Below, in pieces: positions 5,110 to 7,140 of a stretch of 7,140 nucleotides of DNA (its first letter is position 1; every line of letters begins with the position of its first letter). The notes under the pieces are model-generated. The model made no database searches and was not told where the DNA came from. It worked only from the letters and a program-made list of their open reading frames with translations. Both the position numbers and the translations under genes were made by a program. Location of the stretch: assembly GCA_021784995.1 (NCBI GenBank), contig JAJYHA010000395.1, positions 1-7,140 on the forward strand, in the 5' to 3' direction. Source of the stretch: Myxococcales bacterium (GTDB taxonomy: Bacteria > Myxococcota > Myxococcia > Myxococcales > Anaeromyxobacteraceae).

Positions 5110-7056
5110 TCAGCCGAACTGCGGATGGGCGTGGAGGCGCGCCAGCGGCTCGGCCGGCGCGTCGGCGGGGAAGGGGGCGCTCGATCGCCCGAGCCGCTCC
5201 AGCCAGCGGCGGTCGAGGGGGCGGGCCAGATCCTCGGAGCGCGTGGCGGCCACCGTGGTGGACTCCTTCGGCCCGCACCCGTCGCCCGCGCCGACGAAGA
5301 ACCCGGCCAGCAGCAGCGCGCTCCGAACGGCGGTGGCGGCGCTGTACGTGAAGACCGTCGCGCCGGTGGCGCAGCGTGCGCGGAGCGCCGAGAAGACGGC
5401 CACCGTCCAGAGCGCCGGGTCGCGCCGCGGCGAGAAGGGATCCCAGAAGACGACGTCGGCCCGCTCGGGCCGCGCCGGCAGCGTCTCCCGCGCGTCGCCG
5501 CGCACGAGCCGCCAGCTCAGCCCCGGCTCCTCGTGAAGGCCCGCCGCGAGCAGCGCCCGCGCGGCCAGCAGGTCCTCGGGCGCGAGCCCGAGGCGCGAGG
5601 CGCCCTCGTCGCTGGCCGCCAGCGCGAGCGCGCCGGTCTCGCGATCGAAGCTCAGGACCTGGAGCGGCCGCGCCGGGGCCGGGGCGCGGCGGGCCGCGGC
5701 GAGGGCGGCCAGGGCGTTCGCCCCGGCGCCGAGCCCCACGTCGAAGAGGACGAGCGCGGGCCCGGCCTCCCTCAGCCGGTCGCGGAGCCGCGACTGGGCG
5801 ACGTAGAGGCGCTCCGACTCGACGGCGGCGCCCACCACCGGGTGCATCACCTCCCCGACCGTGCGGTCGCGGACCGCGGGAGCGCCGCTCCGGGTGGCGA
5901 CGATCTCGAAGCGCGCCCCCGGCTGGCGCCGCTCCGGATCGTGCTCGTGCCGGTCGAGGGCGGCCAGCGTCTCGCGCGCGAAGGCGGCGTAGCGGCCCGC
6001 CTCGATCGCCTCGCGGATGGAGCGCATGAGCGCGAGGTAGTGGTGCAGGTTGTGGACCGAGAGCAGCCGCGGCCCGAGCGGCTCGCCGCTCTTCACCAGG
6101 TGGTGCAGGTAGCCGCGCGGGTGCGTCGTGCAGGTGGCGCAGGAGCACGCCGCGTCGAGCGGCTCCTCGGAGAGCCGGTGCGCGCCGCGGGTGAGCCGGA
6201 CGCGACCCGTGGAGGTGAAGGCGGTGCCCTGCCAGGCGAGGGTGGTGGGGATGACGCAGTCGAACATGTCGATCCCCTGGGCCACCGCCTCCAGGATGTC
6301 GGGCGGCGTGCCCACGCCCATGAGGTACCGGGGCCGGGAGGCGGGGAGCAGCTCCGCGGTGCGCGCCACCACCTCGGCGCGCTCGGCGCGCGTGTCGCCC
6401 ACGGCCAGGCCGCCGAGGGCGAACCCGTCGAAGGGGTGCTGCGTCAGGAACGAGGCCGAGGCGCGGCGCAGCTCCGGCGAGAGCCCGCCCTGGACGATGG
6501 CGAAGAGGGCCTGGCCCGGGTCGGCGCGCGCGGCCAGGCTCCGCAGCGCCCAGCGGTGCGTGCGCTCCATGGCGGCGCGCACCTCCTCGCGCGGCGCGGT
6601 CGAGGGCGGGCACACGTCGAGGACCATCATCACGTCCGACCCGAGCGCGGTCTGCACCTCGATGCTCCGCTCGGGCGTCAGCTCGTGGTGCCGGCAGTCC
6701 ACGTAGCTCCGGAAGCGGGCGCCCGCCTCGGTGACGGTCCGGTCGGAGGAGAGCGAGAAGATCTGGAACCCGCCCGAGTCGGTCAGGATCGGCCCGTCCC
6801 AGGCCATGAACCGGTGGAGGCCGCCGAGGCGGCGCATCGCCTCCGGGCCCGGGCGGAGCAGCAGGTGGTAGGTGTTGGCGAGGACCATCTCGGCGCCGAG
6901 CGCCCGCACCTCGCCGGGCGTGAGCCCGGTGACGGTCGCGCGGGTGCCCACCGGCATGAAGGCCGGCGTCTCCACGCGTCCGCGCCGGGTCAGGATCGCG
7001 CCGCGCCGGGCGCGGGAGCCCGGGTCCTGGCAGCCCGGCTGGAAGGCGAAGCCCAT
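5110..7056 (-). CDS. tgt: tRNA-guanine(34) transglycosylase fused to MnmD/MnmC-type methyltransferase
   Basis: One uninterrupted 648-residue frame, far longer than the usual bacterial Tgt (about 370-390). Residues 1 to about 372 are Tgt, which swaps wobble G34 for a queuosine precursor: TPAFMPVGT at 30-38; D93-SGGFQ (general acid/base region); D147 and C149 (base recognition); Q189; GGLAVG at 215-220; M246-GVGTP; nucleophile D266; and zinc ligands C304, C306, C309 and H335. C149 and V219 fit a preQ1-using bacterial enzyme. Oddly, the arginines usually found 6 and 9 residues after the nucleophile are T272 and W275. Residues about 383-606 are a MnmC-N/MnmD (DUF752, Methyltransf_30) domain: a GEVMH entry motif at 401-405, the SAM-binding D439-V-G-L-G-A-G445, D521, the D539-PFSP543 motif with PxLW550, TYSAA at 570-574, and AGF at 584-586. 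There is no MnmC FAD oxidoreductase domain. MnmD methylates nm5(s2)U34. ATG 7056 matches the family N-terminus; upstream GTG at 7101 would add unconserved residues. No Shine-Dalgarno is visible. Confidence 0.92.
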   Translation of the reverse strand: MGFAFQPGCQDPGSRARRGAILTRRGRVETPAFMPVGTRATVTGLTPGEVRALGAEMVLANTYHLLLRPGPEAMRRLGGLHRFMAWDGPILTDSGGFQIFSLSSDRTVTEAGARFRSYVDCRHHELTPERSIEVQTALGSDVMMVLDVCPPSTAPREEVRAAMERTHRWALRSLAARADPGQALFAIVQGGLSPELRRASASFLTQHPFDGFALGGLAVGDTRAERAEVVARTAELLPASRPRYLMGVGTPPDILEAVAQGIDMFDCVIPTTLAWQGTAFTSTGRVRLTRGAHRLSEEPLDAACSCATCTTHPRGYLHHLVKSGEPLGPRLLSVHNLHHYLALMRSIREAIEAGRYAAFARETLAALDRHEHDPERRQPGARFEIVATRSGAPAVRDRTVGEVMHPVVGAAVESERLYVAQSRLRDRLREAGPALVLFDVGLGAGANALAALAAARRAPAPARPLQVLSFDRETGALALAASDEGASRLGLAPEDLLAARALLAAGLHEEPGLSWRLVRGDARETLPARPERADVVFWDPFSPRRDPALWTVAVFSALRARCATGATVFTYSAATAVRSALLLAGFFVGAGDGCGPKESTTVAATRSEDLARPLDRRWLERLGRSSAPFPADAPAEPLARLHAHPQFG

Positions 7057-7065
7057 GGCGCGAGG

Positions 7066-7094
7066 GACATACCGCGCCCGGGCAGGGCCGCCAA
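7066..7094 (-). promoter_or_regulatory. Weak candidate promoter giving a nearly leaderless tgt transcript
   Basis: On the minus strand, TTGGCG at 7094-7089 (4 of 6 to the -35 consensus) and TATGTC at 7071-7066 (3 of 6 to the -10) are 17 nt apart. Only 9 nt separate the -10 from the ATG at 7056, so transcription would begin a few bases before the start codon. That agrees with the absence of a ribosome binding site. The matches are partial and the call is tentative. Nothing else is recognisable between 7057 and the right edge. Confidence 0.25.
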
Positions 7095-7140
7095 CCCGCA
7101 CGACGGCGGTCGCGAACTCGTCGCCCAGGCCGGTTCGTGC

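Noticed and set aside
5110..7056. Possible DpdA-like DNA-modifying transglycosylase (7-deazaguanine DNA modification system)
   Set aside because: The domain aligns motif by motif with bacterial tRNA Tgt, including the zinc site and preQ1-type pocket, and no dpd or queuosine-in-DNA genes are in the window.

Overview
The window is extremely GC-rich, with strongly G/C-biased third codon positions. All five genes it supports lie on the minus strand, so they are transcribed from right to left. Base composition, gene style and the mix of families point to a Myxococcota/Deltaproteobacteria-type genome, and the overall feel is of Anaeromyxobacter. That assignment is inference; nothing in the window proves the taxon. 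It reads as ordinary chromosomal, mostly housekeeping DNA. I see no IS element, tRNA or rRNA gene, CRISPR array, integrase or phage gene.

In transcriptional order: (1) 7056-5110 encodes a tRNA-guanine transglycosylase (Tgt) with a full methyltransferase domain of the MnmC-N/MnmD type fused to its C-terminus. Both families act on the wobble base (position 34) of tRNA. (2) 5037-3466 encodes a 13-helix sodium:solute symporter of unknown substrate. (3) 3399-2809 encodes a small TPR lipoprotein that starts at TTG behind a perfect AAGGAG. (4) 2801-1809 encodes a ChaN-type lipoprotein of the ChaN/EreA/TIKI superfamily, 7 nt after gene 3 and probably translationally coupled to it. (5) 1615 to beyond the left edge is the start of a fused NfnA-NfnB flavoprotein, an electron-bifurcating NADH/ferredoxin:NADP+ oxidoreductase type. 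Its own probable promoter and a UUCG-capped leader hairpin lie in the 193-nt gap before it.

Genes 3 and 4 form a tight pair of envelope lipoproteins and may be read through from the symporter, whose stop is 66 nt upstream. The Nfn gene looks like a separate transcription unit, and Tgt-MnmD another, possibly reading into the symporter across a 72-nt gap. No gap exceeds 300 bases. The most unusual items are the Tgt-MnmD fusion and, within it, the loss of two arginines normally conserved after the catalytic aspartate. I found no evidence of a defence or other multi-gene novel system.
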